Shown: piece after piece, positions 27,407 to 34,906 of the stretch
How positions within the stretch are numbered: position 1 is the first letter of the stretch
How the letters are laid out: each line of letters begins with the position of its first letter
DNA from: an uncultured Lacinutrix sp.
GTDB lineage: Bacteria > Bacteroidota > Bacteroidia > Flavobacteriales > Flavobacteriaceae
Direction of reading: 5' to 3'
Assembly (NCBI RefSeq): GCF_947500605.1
Contig: NZ_CANMSJ010000001.1
Location: forward strand, 62,001-126,000
DNA: 64,000 nucleotides
The notes under the pieces: generated by a model
What the model was told of the DNA's origin: nothing
The model's database searches: none
What the model saw: the letters and a program-made list of their open reading frames with translations, nothing else
Made by a program: the position numbers and the translations under genes

Positions 27407-28294
27407 ATGACAAACAAAACAGCAAGTAATGGCCTAAAAGTAGCTTTGGGAATTGCAATAGCTTTATTTATTGGCTTAGGTGTATTTTCATCTTCTTTAT
27501 ACAAAGAAAAGAAACAAAATGAAAAAGAATTAATTAGTGAGAAAACAAAAGTACTTAACGAATTAAACCAAATGGCGACGCAGTACGATGTTGCTATGAG
27601 TGAAAATAATGTTGTTAATCAAAATTTAGTTGATGCCAAAGGACGTATAGACGGTTTAATAGATTCTTTAAAAGTGTCTGAAAACAATTTGAAAAGTTTA
27701 TGGAAATACAAAACGAAGTATTTATCGTTGCAAAAGGAAATGGATTACCTTTTAACTGAAAATGATAAACTTAAAGTTGAAAACCAAATGTTAGCAACAA
27801 GTTTAGATAGTACTAAAGTTGAGTTAGTGCAACGTACTATGTTTACAGATTCGCTTTTAGTACAAAATACCGCTTTAGCAGATGTTGTTGAGAGTGCAGC
27901 AACATTATCTGCTAATAGCATGAAAGCTTCTGGTGTTTTAGAGCGTTCTTCTGGTAAGCAAATACCAATGGAAAAGGCAAGCCGTAGTGATAAAATTAGA
28001 ATTTGTTTTACAGTTGCCAAAAACAAATTAGTTGAAGCAGGAGATAAGGAATTGTTTGTACAAGTTATAGACCCTAAAAATAATATTTTAGGTTCTAACG
28101 AACAGGTTGTTTTTGGAGAAGAAACTTTAAACTACAGTTTAATTAGTAAGTTTAGCTATGAAAACCAAAGCTTACCAATATGCGAGTACATTGCAAAGAA
28201 AGATAAGAAAGACGACTTTGAAAAAGGAACGTATAAAGTAAACGTTTTTAATGGCAAAGAGTTAGTTACAAGTACACAGTTTTCTATGAGATAA
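27407..28294 (+). CDS. Membrane-anchored coiled-coil protein, conserved unknown
   Basis: This 295-residue protein has one N-terminal membrane helix (about residues 10-30), a long coiled coil (about 33-165), and a small C-terminal beta-rich domain (RICFTVAKNKLVEAGDKELF onward) ending in STQFSMR. The last domain faces the periplasm if the helix is an anchor. The gene is inserted between hutG and hutI but on the opposite strand, with its own -7 box and a strong terminator. I know of no function. Confidence 0.75.
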   Translation: MTNKTASNGLKVALGIAIALFIGLGVFSSSLYKEKKQNEKELISEKTKVLNELNQMATQYDVAMSENNVVNQNLVDAKGRIDGLIDSLKVSENNLKSLWKYKTKYLSLQKEMDYLLTENDKLKVENQMLATSLDSTKVELVQRTMFTDSLLVQNTALADVVESAATLSANSMKASGVLERSSGKQIPMEKASRSDKIRICFTVAKNKLVEAGDKELFVQVIDPKNNILGSNEQVVFGEETLNYSLISKFSYENQSLPICEYIAKKDKKDDFEKGTYKVNVFNGKELVTSTQFSMR

Positions 28295-28314
28295 TAGAAT
28301 TTGTTATAAATATT

Positions 28315-28350
28315 AAAAGCCTGAAAAATTTAATTTTTCAGGCTTTTTTA
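28315..28350. terminator. Terminator between convergent coiled-coil and hutI genes
   Basis: AAAAGCCTGAAAAATT and its inverse AATTTTTCAGGCTTTT form a long stem and are followed by T residues. It serves the plus-strand gene; the A-run on the left may also help terminate hutI. Confidence 0.85.
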
Positions 28351-28442
28351 TTTGTCATTTTATTAATGTTACAAAAATTATAACTTGAGATAAAACTCTT
28401 ATTTTATAATCGTTTTAAAACTTAAACTAAGTTAGTTTACTA

Positions 28443-29678
28443 TTAAATATATTCACCATTTATTATTACTTTATCTATATTATTTTCACCAAAAGCATAA
28501 GGCAGGTAATTGTAACTAGGTACTTTTTTAGTAATAATTAAATTTGCTTTTTTACCTTTAGTAATGCTTCCGTATTGGTTGCTAATACCCATAGCATAAG
28601 CACCGTTAATTGTGGCTGCGTTTATGGCTTCTTCTGGTGTTAATTTCATTTTTATGCAAGCTGTACTTACTACAAAATTCATGTTTCCAGAAGGTGTAGA
28701 ACCTGGATTAAAATCTGTTGCTAATGCTAAAGGTAATCCAGCATCTATAATTTGCCTTCCTGGCGTATATGGTATGCTTAAAAAGTAAGAACATGACGGT
28801 AATGCTACTGGCATTGTGTCGCTACCTTTAAGAGCATTTATATCGTCTTGATTTAATTCTTCTAAATGATCTACACTTATTGCATTATGTTTTACCGCTA
28901 AAGCAACGCCGCCAAAAGCATTAAATTGATTGACGTGAATTTTTGGAATTAAATGGTATTGTTTTGCTGCTTCAAGAATTTGCTCGGTATCTTCTAACGA
29001 GAAATAACCTTTTTCGCAAAAAACATCTACGTAATCTGCCAAGTTATCTGCTGCAACTTTAGGCATCATTTCATTAATAATCAAGTCTAAATAGCCTTGT
29101 TTATTGTCTTTAAACTCTTTAGGTAAAGCATGAGCTCCAAGAAAAGTTGCTTTTACTTTTATAGGAAACTCTTTTTTTATGCGTTTAATTACACGAAGCA
29201 TTTTAAGTTCGGTTTCTGTAGATAAACCATATCCAGATTTTATTTCTAAAGCACCAGATCCTAATTGCATTACTTTATTTACACGTGCAATAGATTGCTG
29301 GTATAAATCCTCTTCGCTAGTGTTTTCAAGAGTTTTAGCACTATTTAAAATACCACCGCCTCTGTTAGCTATTTCCTCGTACGATAAGCCGTTAATTCTA
29401 TCTACAAATTCTTGTTCTCTATTTCCTGCATACACAATATGGGTGTGAGAATCGCACCAGGTTGGTAAAACAACCTTTCCGCTAGCATCTATAACATTAT
29501 CTGCATTATCATATTTGCAGTTGTCCATAGTGCCAAAATCTACAATAGTATCGTGTTCTATAAATAGATATGCATTTTTAAGAGTAGGAAGTGTTTTCAT
29601 TTCTTCACCAGAAACTTTTAAAACATTAGGCTCTCTAATTTGTAGTAATTCTTTTATATTTTTTATTAGTAAAGACAT
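28443..29678 (-). CDS. hutI: Imidazolonepropionase
   Basis: This 411-residue amidohydrolase-family enzyme hydrolyses imidazolonepropionate to formimidoylglutamate in histidine degradation. The metal-binding HxH is at H78 and H80 in DSHTHIVYAGN. Other family signatures are GIEIKSGYGL-like LEIKSGYGLSTE, HVNQFNAFGG and ATDFNPGSTPSGN. The length is standard. Its product is the substrate of the nearby HutG. A small membrane protein gene lies immediately upstream (1 bp gap), so they share an operon. Confidence 0.95.
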   Translation of the reverse strand: MSLLIKNIKELLQIREPNVLKVSGEEMKTLPTLKNAYLFIEHDTIVDFGTMDNCKYDNADNVIDASGKVVLPTWCDSHTHIVYAGNREQEFVDRINGLSYEEIANRGGGILNSAKTLENTSEEDLYQQSIARVNKVMQLGSGALEIKSGYGLSTETELKMLRVIKRIKKEFPIKVKATFLGAHALPKEFKDNKQGYLDLIINEMMPKVAADNLADYVDVFCEKGYFSLEDTEQILEAAKQYHLIPKIHVNQFNAFGGVALAVKHNAISVDHLEELNQDDINALKGSDTMPVALPSCSYFLSIPYTPGRQIIDAGLPLALATDFNPGSTPSGNMNFVVSTACIKMKLTPEEAINAATINGAYAMGISNQYGSITKGKKANLIITKKVPSYNYLPYAFGENNIDKVIINGEYI

Positions 29679-29679
29679 C

Positions 29680-29964
29680 TTAAAGTGTTTGTGAGTAATC
29701 GGTTATATAAAGATTATAAGTTGCTATACACATAACAATTATACCTATTAGACTTATAATCCAATTGTATTTTTTTATAAATAAACGAGAAACAAAGTAG
29801 AGTAGTAGTGTTGTTATGCCTATTAAAGCAGGAACCCATTTTAGTATAATACCTACCATTCCAGCATCGGAATAATCTACAGTAAAAGAAATAGACAGCG
29901 TAATTATTTCTACTATAATTATTGCTATAATGTTGTTTTTAGGATTGTTTAAAAGCTTATTCAT
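29680..29964 (-). CDS. Small three-helix membrane protein upstream of hutI
   Basis: Counted from the ATG at 29964, this protein has 94 residues with three hydrophobic helices (about 10-28, 38-58 and 65-85). A longer frame from 29988 is less likely because an exact -7 box (29969-29976) lies inside it. It ends 1 bp before the hutI start codon, so translation is probably coupled. It could help take up or sense a substrate, but no motif supports that. Confidence 0.7.
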   Translation of the reverse strand: MNKLLNNPKNNIIAIIIVEIITLSISFTVDYSDAGMVGIILKWVPALIGITTLLLYFVSRLFIKKYNWIISLIGIIVMCIATYNLYITDYSQTL

Positions 29965-29968
29965 AGTC

Positions 29969-29976
29969 CAAATATA
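29969..29976 (-). promoter_or_regulatory. -7 promoter box (TATATTTG) very close to a start codon
   Basis: On the minus strand an exact TAnnTTTG box ends 4 bp before the ATG at 29964. If it is used, the transcript would be leaderless or nearly so. No TTG is found at the expected -33 distance. Confidence 0.5.
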
Positions 29977-30078
29977 GATAAAATGCATAAGGTTGAATAA
30001 TAAAGTACCGTTAGTTTTATAGCGTTTAATGTATCGATTATAACGAAAAGATAGTTTTTGTTTCTTGTAATTAATTAC

Positions 30079-30127
30079 ATTTCAATTGTAAATGTGTAAT
30101 TGAAATATAAAGTGCTATTTATATTTC
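30079..30127 (+). promoter_or_regulatory. Promoter with overlapping dyad operator before the Crp-like gene
   Basis: ATTTCAATT (30079-30087) and AATTGAAAT (30098-30106) form a perfect 9-bp inverted repeat with a 10-bp spacer. Its right half contains the TTG (30100-30102) of a promoter TTG-N17-TATATTTC (-7 box at 30120-30127, one mismatch), 13 bp before the ATG at 30141. A regulator bound to the dyad would cover the -33 element. Confidence 0.55.
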
Positions 30128-30140
30128 GTAAAAAATATGT

Positions 30141-30719
30141 ATGAAACCATACTATAAGGAAGCTTTTGATTTTATCAATACGTTTCAACCTATACCTATA
30201 TCTGTATATGATACATTGTATGATATTGCTAGTTATAAGGAAATAAAACAAGGAGATAAGCTTCTTGATTTGGGCGTAATACCGCAAAAAATTTACTTAA
30301 TTGGTAAAGGTGTAATTCGTTCTTATATTTTACTTTCTAACGGAAAAGAAGTTACAACAACATTGTACAGTCCATTAATGTTTTTTGCTTCGTTTAAAGC
30401 ATTATTACATAAAAAACCTACTAATTTAATCTATGAAGCTTTAACAGATTGTGATGTTTTTGAAATTGATTATGAAACGTTTTATAATTTATGTAAAAAA
30501 GACATGAATCTAATGTGTCTCTATAGTAGGTTTTTAGAGTATATAATTCTTAAAAGTGAAGCACGTTTTATAGAGTATGCTTCTAACGATGCTAAGGAGC
30601 GTTACTTATCGCTTAGAGAGCGCATACCAAATTTAGATAATACCATCGCACAATATCAAATTGCTGCAGCTTTGGGTATTACACCGGTACAATTAAGTAG
30701 AATTAGAGGTAAGCTTTAG
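30141..30719 (+). CDS. Crp/Fnr-family transcriptional regulator
   Basis: This 192-residue protein has a cyclic-nucleotide-binding-like beta-barrel at about residues 25-115 (YKEIKQGDKLLDLGVIPQK, GKGVIRSYILLSNGKEVTT) and a short C-terminal helix-turn-helix (YQIAAALGITPVQLSRIRGK, 172-191). This layout is common among Bacteroidetes one-domain regulators, many of which probably do not bind cAMP. The dyad just upstream suggests autoregulation. No obvious target gene other than itself is adjacent. Confidence 0.88.
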   Translation: MKPYYKEAFDFINTFQPIPISVYDTLYDIASYKEIKQGDKLLDLGVIPQKIYLIGKGVIRSYILLSNGKEVTTTLYSPLMFFASFKALLHKKPTNLIYEALTDCDVFEIDYETFYNLCKKDMNLMCLYSRFLEYIILKSEARFIEYASNDAKERYLSLRERIPNLDNTIAQYQIAAALGITPVQLSRIRGKL

Positions 30720-30818
30720 TATTTTATTAACACATGTTAAGGGTTGTTTAAAACCATTGTTTTAAACTTGTAGTATTATAAAAATATTTATCCCTTATAA
30801 TAATAACTAACTAAAATT

Positions 30819-30853
30819 AAAAAACCGATTAGCTTAATGCTAATCGGTTTTTT
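30819..30853. terminator. Bidirectional terminator between Crp-like gene and fumC
   Basis: A perfect 15-bp stem AAAAAACCGATTAGC / GCTAATCGGTTTTTT with loop TTAAT lies about 100 bp after the regulator stop and 87 bp after the fumC 3' end. Confidence 0.88.
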
Positions 30854-30872
30854 CAGTTTTATAATATTTTTT

Positions 30873-30929
30873 ATTCCTGCGAAGGCAGGAGTCTATTATA
30901 TAAAGTTGGATTCCTGCCTTCGCGGGAAT
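30873..30929. repeat. Extragenic inverted repeat (ATTCCTGCGAAGGCAGGA type)
   Basis: The left arm ATTCCTGCGAAGGCAGGA (30873-30890) and the right arm TCCTGCCTTCGCGGGAAT (30912-30929) are inverse copies with one G for A change. Each arm is itself partly palindromic (CCTGC..GCAGG). I recall related elements as common intergenic repeats in Flavobacteriia. It lies just downstream of fumC and could be part of its 3' end. Confidence 0.75.
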
Positions 30930-30939
30930 GACAAAAATT

Positions 30940-32337
30940 TTATTTTAAACCTCCAACCATGTTTTCTGGTTTCACCCAAGCATCATAATCTTCGGCAGTA
31001 ACATAACCTAAGTTTACAGCTTCTGTTTTTAATGTAGTTCCATTTTTGTGAGCAGTATTTGCTATTTCGGCAGCTTTATAATAACCAATTTTAGTATTTA
31101 AAGCAGTAACTAGCATTAAAGAGTTGTTTAGTAATTCTTTAATAACATCGTGATTAGGCTCTATTCCAGCAGCACAGTTTTCTTCAAAACTTACACAAGC
31201 ATCACCAATTAATTGAGCACTTTGTAAAATGTTAGCAGCCATCATTGGTTTAAAAACGTTAAGCTCGTAATGTCCTTGAGTACCACCAACAGTTATAGCA
31301 ACATCGTTACCCATAACTTGTGCACAAACCATAGTTAAAGCCTCACATTGTGTAGGGTTTACTTTTCCTGGCATAATAGAACTTCCTGGCTCGTTTGCAG
31401 GAATAATAATTTCTCCAATTCCAGAACGTGGTCCAGAAGCCATCATACGTATATCGTTAGCTATTTTATTTAAAGAAACAGCTAATTGCTTTAAAGCACC
31501 ATGAGACTCTACAATAGCGTCATGTGCAGCTAAAGCTTCAAATTTATTCTCAGCAGTAATAAATGGTAAGTTTGTAAATTTTGCAATGTATTTAGCAACT
31601 AAAACATCGTATCCTTTAGGTGTATTTAAACCAGTACCAACAGCAGTACCACCAAGTGCTAATTCAGCTAAATGAGGTAACGTGTTTTCTAAAGCTTTTA
31701 AGCCATGATCTAATTGAGATACATAACCAGAAAACTCTTGACCTAATGTTAAAGGCGTAGCATCCATAAGGTGTGTACGACCTATTTTTACAACATCTTT
31801 AAAATCTTGTACTTTATCGTTTAGTGTATTTCTAAGTTTAATAACTCCAGGAATAGTGTTTTCTACTATCTTTTTGTAAGCAGCAATGTGCATTCCTGTT
31901 GGAAATGTATCGTTAGAAGATTGCGATTTATTTACATCATCATTAGGTGCAATTACTTTTTCGCCTTCTCCTACAATTCTTCCTGCTAATTGTTGTGCTC
32001 TATTTGCAACAACTTCATTAACATTCATGTTAGATTGTGTTCCAGAACCTGTTTGCCAGATTACTAAAGGAAATTGATCGTCATGCTTACCTTCTAAAAT
32101 TTCATCGCAAGCCGCAGCTATTAAATCTCTTTTATCTTCTGGTAAAACACCTAATTCGCAGTTAGTGTATGCTGCTGCTTTTTTTAAGTATGCAAAACCA
32201 TAAACCACTTCTAAAGGCATAGAAGCTGGTGTTCCTATTTTAAAATTGTTTCTTGAACGCTCAGTTTGTGCTCCCCAAAGTTTATCTGAAGGCACTTTTA
32301 CTTCGCCCATTGTGTCTTTTTCTATTCTAAATTCCAT
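30940..32337 (-). CDS. fumC: Class II fumarate hydratase
   Basis: This 465-residue enzyme converts fumarate to L-malate in the TCA cycle without an iron-sulfur cluster. The superfamily signature [11 protein letters not shown] lies at 318-328. Other markers are [31 protein letters not shown] and [16 protein letters not shown]. The length and order match FumC well, which separates it from aspartase and adenylosuccinate lyase. It is followed by an extragenic inverted repeat and a terminator. Confidence 0.96.
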   Translation of the reverse strand: MEFRIEKDTMGEVKVPSDKLWGAQTERSRNNFKIGTPASMPLEVVYGFAYLKKAAAYTNCELGVLPEDKRDLIAAACDEILEGKHDDQFPLVIWQTGSGTQSNMNVNEVVANRAQQLAGRIVGEGEKVIAPNDDVNKSQSSNDTFPTGMHIAAYKKIVENTIPGVIKLRNTLNDKVQDFKDVVKIGRTHLMDATPLTLGQEFSGYVSQLDHGLKALENTLPHLAELALGGTAVGTGLNTPKGYDVLVAKYIAKFTNLPFITAENKFEALAAHDAIVESHGALKQLAVSLNKIANDIRMMASGPRSGIGEIIIPANEPGSSIMPGKVNPTQCEALTMVCAQVMGNDVAITVGGTQGHYELNVFKPMMAANILQSAQLIGDACVSFEENCAAGIEPNHDVIKELLNNSLMLVTALNTKIGYYKAAEIANTAHKNGTTLKTEAVNLGYVTAEDYDAWVKPENMVGGLK

Positions 32338-32512
32338 CTGTTATTTGGTTTGTTTTAGGTTTGCTAAATTACGAAAAAATAAAAGTTTTTAGGATTGAAA
32401 TGTTGATAAGTTTTAGTTGTATTAAGCTGTATTTAATTAATGTAATTTTTGAAATAGTTAATTTCGTTTAGCTTGATATATTTCAATGAAATGATAATTA
32501 ATTCAATATAAT

Positions 32513-33276
32513 TTGGAAAAAAAGAAATGTATATGGTGTTTAAGTTCTGAAAAAGAAGAATCTTTCAAGACTAAAGCGCACACTATTCCAAAGTCTTTAG
32601 GAGGCCAAAGTTTTAATAAAAATGTATGCGATAATTGTAATTCTTATTTTGGAAGTAGAGTAGAGTATAAATACTCAATTGAAGAAGCTTTAAAAGAAGG
32701 ATTTAATATCTCACGTAGAATGATGTTGCTTTCTGGTAAACCTAAAAAAAAGTTGGTGGTTTTAAATCTAGATATTTTGATATTAGAGAACGAAATGGGA
32801 AAAGAACATTAAAAGTGTTACCATCTTTTAGGCTTAATGAGTCTTTTCAAAAAGAACTTTGTCATGCATTTAAACGAGGTCTATATAAATTATTTCTTGA
32901 AGAGTTAAATCGCCAAAAAGGATTAGGTTTTGATGATAAATATAACGTAATCAGAGAATTTTCTAGATATAATAAAGGAGATTTACCTGTTATATATTTT
33001 GATAGATCTGTTGGTATATTTATGAGTATTAAACGAGAAGCTGAAACTCCTGTTTTGCTTTTTGACAGAATGAAATATTTATACTCAAATGAAAAATTTG
33101 TAGAAATAGAGTTTTTAGGGCATGTATTCGGTTTCCCAATAACAGAGGTAACGAAAGAAGATTTTGATAGTTATATTACTAATTCTAAAGAGTTAAAATT
33201 AGGGCATTTTAATAGTTGGAAAAAAATTGAGAAATTAATTGATATTGATATAACATTGAGTATAATGGATAAGTAA
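32513..33276 (+). pseudogene. HNH endonuclease-like gene split by a -1 frameshift at an A8 run
   Basis: The first frame begins at a TTG (32513) and encodes an HNH-type zinc region: CIWC, then KAHTIPKSLGG and CDNCNSYFGS. After GKPKKK it runs to a TAA at 32810-32812. The frame one base back is open from the A-run at 32744-32751, reads VGGFKSRYFDIRERNGK, and continues to 33276 as a 150-residue helical/beta part without start problems. Joined, the product is about 253 residues, a plausible HNH nuclease with a C-terminal domain. The break may be a true deletion, a read error, or slippage at A AAA AAG. The gene stands alone, with fumC upstream and an LpxR-like gene convergent. Confidence 0.7.
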
Positions 33277-33293
33277 ATATCATTTAACTCTTC

Positions 33294-34256
33294 CTAAAAA
33301 GTAAATCCAATCTTAATACCTCCATATTTAGCAGAGTTACCAGATTTAAATTCGCGTGTAATTGCAGAGCGAGAATACTCAAAATACAGTGTTTTTGTTT
33401 TTAAAATTAATCCATAATTGTATTGTGCAGTTAAGCGTTCAATATTATTAGAAGAAATGGTATAAGGACTTTTATTATTAAATATGCCACCTTGCAAAGT
33501 AGCATCGTACGCAACCATACTTATAGCTGGCTGTGCATAAGCATAAAGTTTAAAACCTTTAGTGTTTTCTATTTTAGAAAAAGGTTTGTCTATAATGCCA
33601 AAAACAGTATTAAAACCAACCGAAGCATTAGTAAAAAGTGTTCCTACCTTTAGATTACTAATAACCTGTAATGCAATTAAATTATTATAACGATAGAGTT
33701 GTTTCTCGTACCCAACTTCGTAACTAATTACAACATCGTTTTTTATCTGGTTTTTCCAACCTCTTGGTATTTTGTTACCTGTAGCTTTGTGTATACCAAC
33801 TTGCATTTCTTCACCAAAAGCACCAGGACCAATTAGTCCTAAGTTAAAAGATGAAGTAAAACGTATTTTTTTATCTAGATTGGTAGAGATAATAAAACTT
33901 TTAAGCATTATTGCAGCCGCGAAAGGTCTATCTTCAATTTGAATAGCTTCGCTAACATAATCGTTAGGTGTATAGCCAATATGCTCTATAGATAATCCAT
34001 ATTTTACATATGAGGCTTTTGGATTAAAGAACAGTTTATTTATTGGATTCTTTTCTAAACTTTCTAAAACAAGTTCAAGATTATAACCTTGAGTATAATT
34101 CTCGTCTGTGGCAGCGAAATAATCGTTTTCGTAATTAAATCTAAAGTAAGAGTTGCTATTTATGTTTCTATAGGAAACCATATTATCAATTTTCTGAGCA
34201 TGCGAAATTGAAATAAATAAAAATAGAGTGAGTAAATGTTTTATGTTTCTAGTCAT
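33294..34256 (-). CDS. LpxR-family lipid A 3'-O-deacylase-like outer membrane protein
   Basis: This 320-residue protein has a signal peptide ending near SHAQ and then a beta-barrel with the LpxR/DUF2219 motifs: ENDYFAATDENYTQGYN near residues 42-58, EDRPFAA, GLIGPGAFGEEMQ and IPRGWKNQI. LpxR enzymes remove the 3' acyloxyacyl chain of lipid A in the outer membrane. The conserved asparagine, glutamate/aspartate and histidine-bearing segments appear present, but activity on this organism's lipid A is not shown. The gene is convergent with the HNH-like gene, 17 bp apart. Confidence 0.85.
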   Translation of the reverse strand: MTRNIKHLLTLFLFISISHAQKIDNMVSYRNINSNSYFRFNYENDYFAATDENYTQGYNLELVLESLEKNPINKLFFNPKASYVKYGLSIEHIGYTPNDYVSEAIQIEDRPFAAAIMLKSFIISTNLDKKIRFTSSFNLGLIGPGAFGEEMQVGIHKATGNKIPRGWKNQIKNDVVISYEVGYEKQLYRYNNLIALQVISNLKVGTLFTNASVGFNTVFGIIDKPFSKIENTKGFKLYAYAQPAISMVAYDATLQGGIFNNKSPYTISSNNIERLTAQYNYGLILKTKTLYFEYSRSAITREFKSGNSAKYGGIKIGFTF

Positions 34257-34414
34257 AATTTACTTACGGTTTTTATTAAGTTTAGGTTTTATATCCTATG
34301 CTATTATTTGTTTCTTGATTAATAGTTTTTATGCACTTTAATCCAATTTAAAACCAAGAAAAATTCAATTAGATAATTTGGTTAATAAAACTGTTAATAA
34401 TTACAAAGTTTATA

Positions 34415-34445
34415 TTGTATAAAAAAAGAGATTAACTTATATTTG
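34415..34445 (+). promoter_or_regulatory. Complete promoter TTG-N20-TATATTTG
   Basis: TTG at 34415-34417 and the exact -7 box at 34438-34445 have the spacing typical of Bacteroidetes sigma-A promoters. The ATG at 34476 lies 30 bp downstream. The TTG at 34443, which opens a longer frame, is part of the -7 box. Confidence 0.75.
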
Positions 34446-34475
34446 CGTTATATTAAAAACAAGACACAATCAATT

Positions 34476-34649
34476 ATGTTCGAATTCGACCAATACTTAG
34501 GCTTTTTAGCATTTTTAACAATATTAACTATAGGTTTCTGGTTAATGATATTTTTAGTAACTTTTGTTGTTCCTTATTGGATTGGCGGAAGCTTAATAGA
34601 ACGTATTAACGAAATTAGAGAAGAGAGAAAAGCAAAGCTTGAAAATTAA
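34476..34649 (+). CDS. Small single-helix membrane protein
   Basis: Counted from the ATG at 34476, this 57-residue protein (MFEFDQYLG...) has one long hydrophobic stretch at about residues 8-40 and a charged helical tail (RINEIREERKAKLEN). The start is set by the promoter directly upstream. A dyad ATTACACT (34669-34676) / AGTGTAAT (34686-34693) and then a terminator follow it. The function is unknown. Confidence 0.7.
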   Translation: MFEFDQYLGFLAFLTILTIGFWLMIFLVTFVVPYWIGGSLIERINEIREERKAKLEN

Positions 34650-34717
34650 GCTTAATTTTTCAGGTTTTATTACACTGTAATTCTAAGTGTAATTTATGGC
34701 TTCTAAATATAAATATT

Positions 34718-34752
34718 AAAAAAGGGAAACTTTTATAAGTCTCCCTTTTTTT
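34718..34752 (+). terminator. Intrinsic terminator after the 57-aa gene
   Basis: The stem AAAAAAGGGA..ACTT / AAGT..TCCCTTTTTT has one A-C mismatch, a TTAT loop and a trailing T-run. Confidence 0.78.
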
Positions 34753-34842
34753 GTGCCTAATAGTTATCTGTGTTTTATTTTAAAACGGATTTCTTCTAAT
34801 AGAAAACAACCAATTAACTTTATTAAATCAGGATGTAGATAT

Positions 34843-34885
34843 TAAAAAAAAATCCTTGTAACTAAAATTAATAGTTACAAGGATT
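34843..34885 (-). terminator. Terminator of the TonB-type barrel gene
   Basis: AATCCTTGTAACTA (34851-34864) and TAGTTACAAGGATT (34872-34885) form a perfect stem; on the minus strand it is followed by a long T-run (the A-run at 34844-34852). It lies 21 bp after the stop of the minus-strand barrel gene. Confidence 0.85.
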
Positions 34886-34906
34886 AAGTTTTTTGATCGT
34901 TAAAGA

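Noticed and set aside
30075-30287. Minus-strand 70-residue frame over the Crp-like gene start
   Set aside because: It overlaps the regulator's promoter and first codons and has low-complexity composition.
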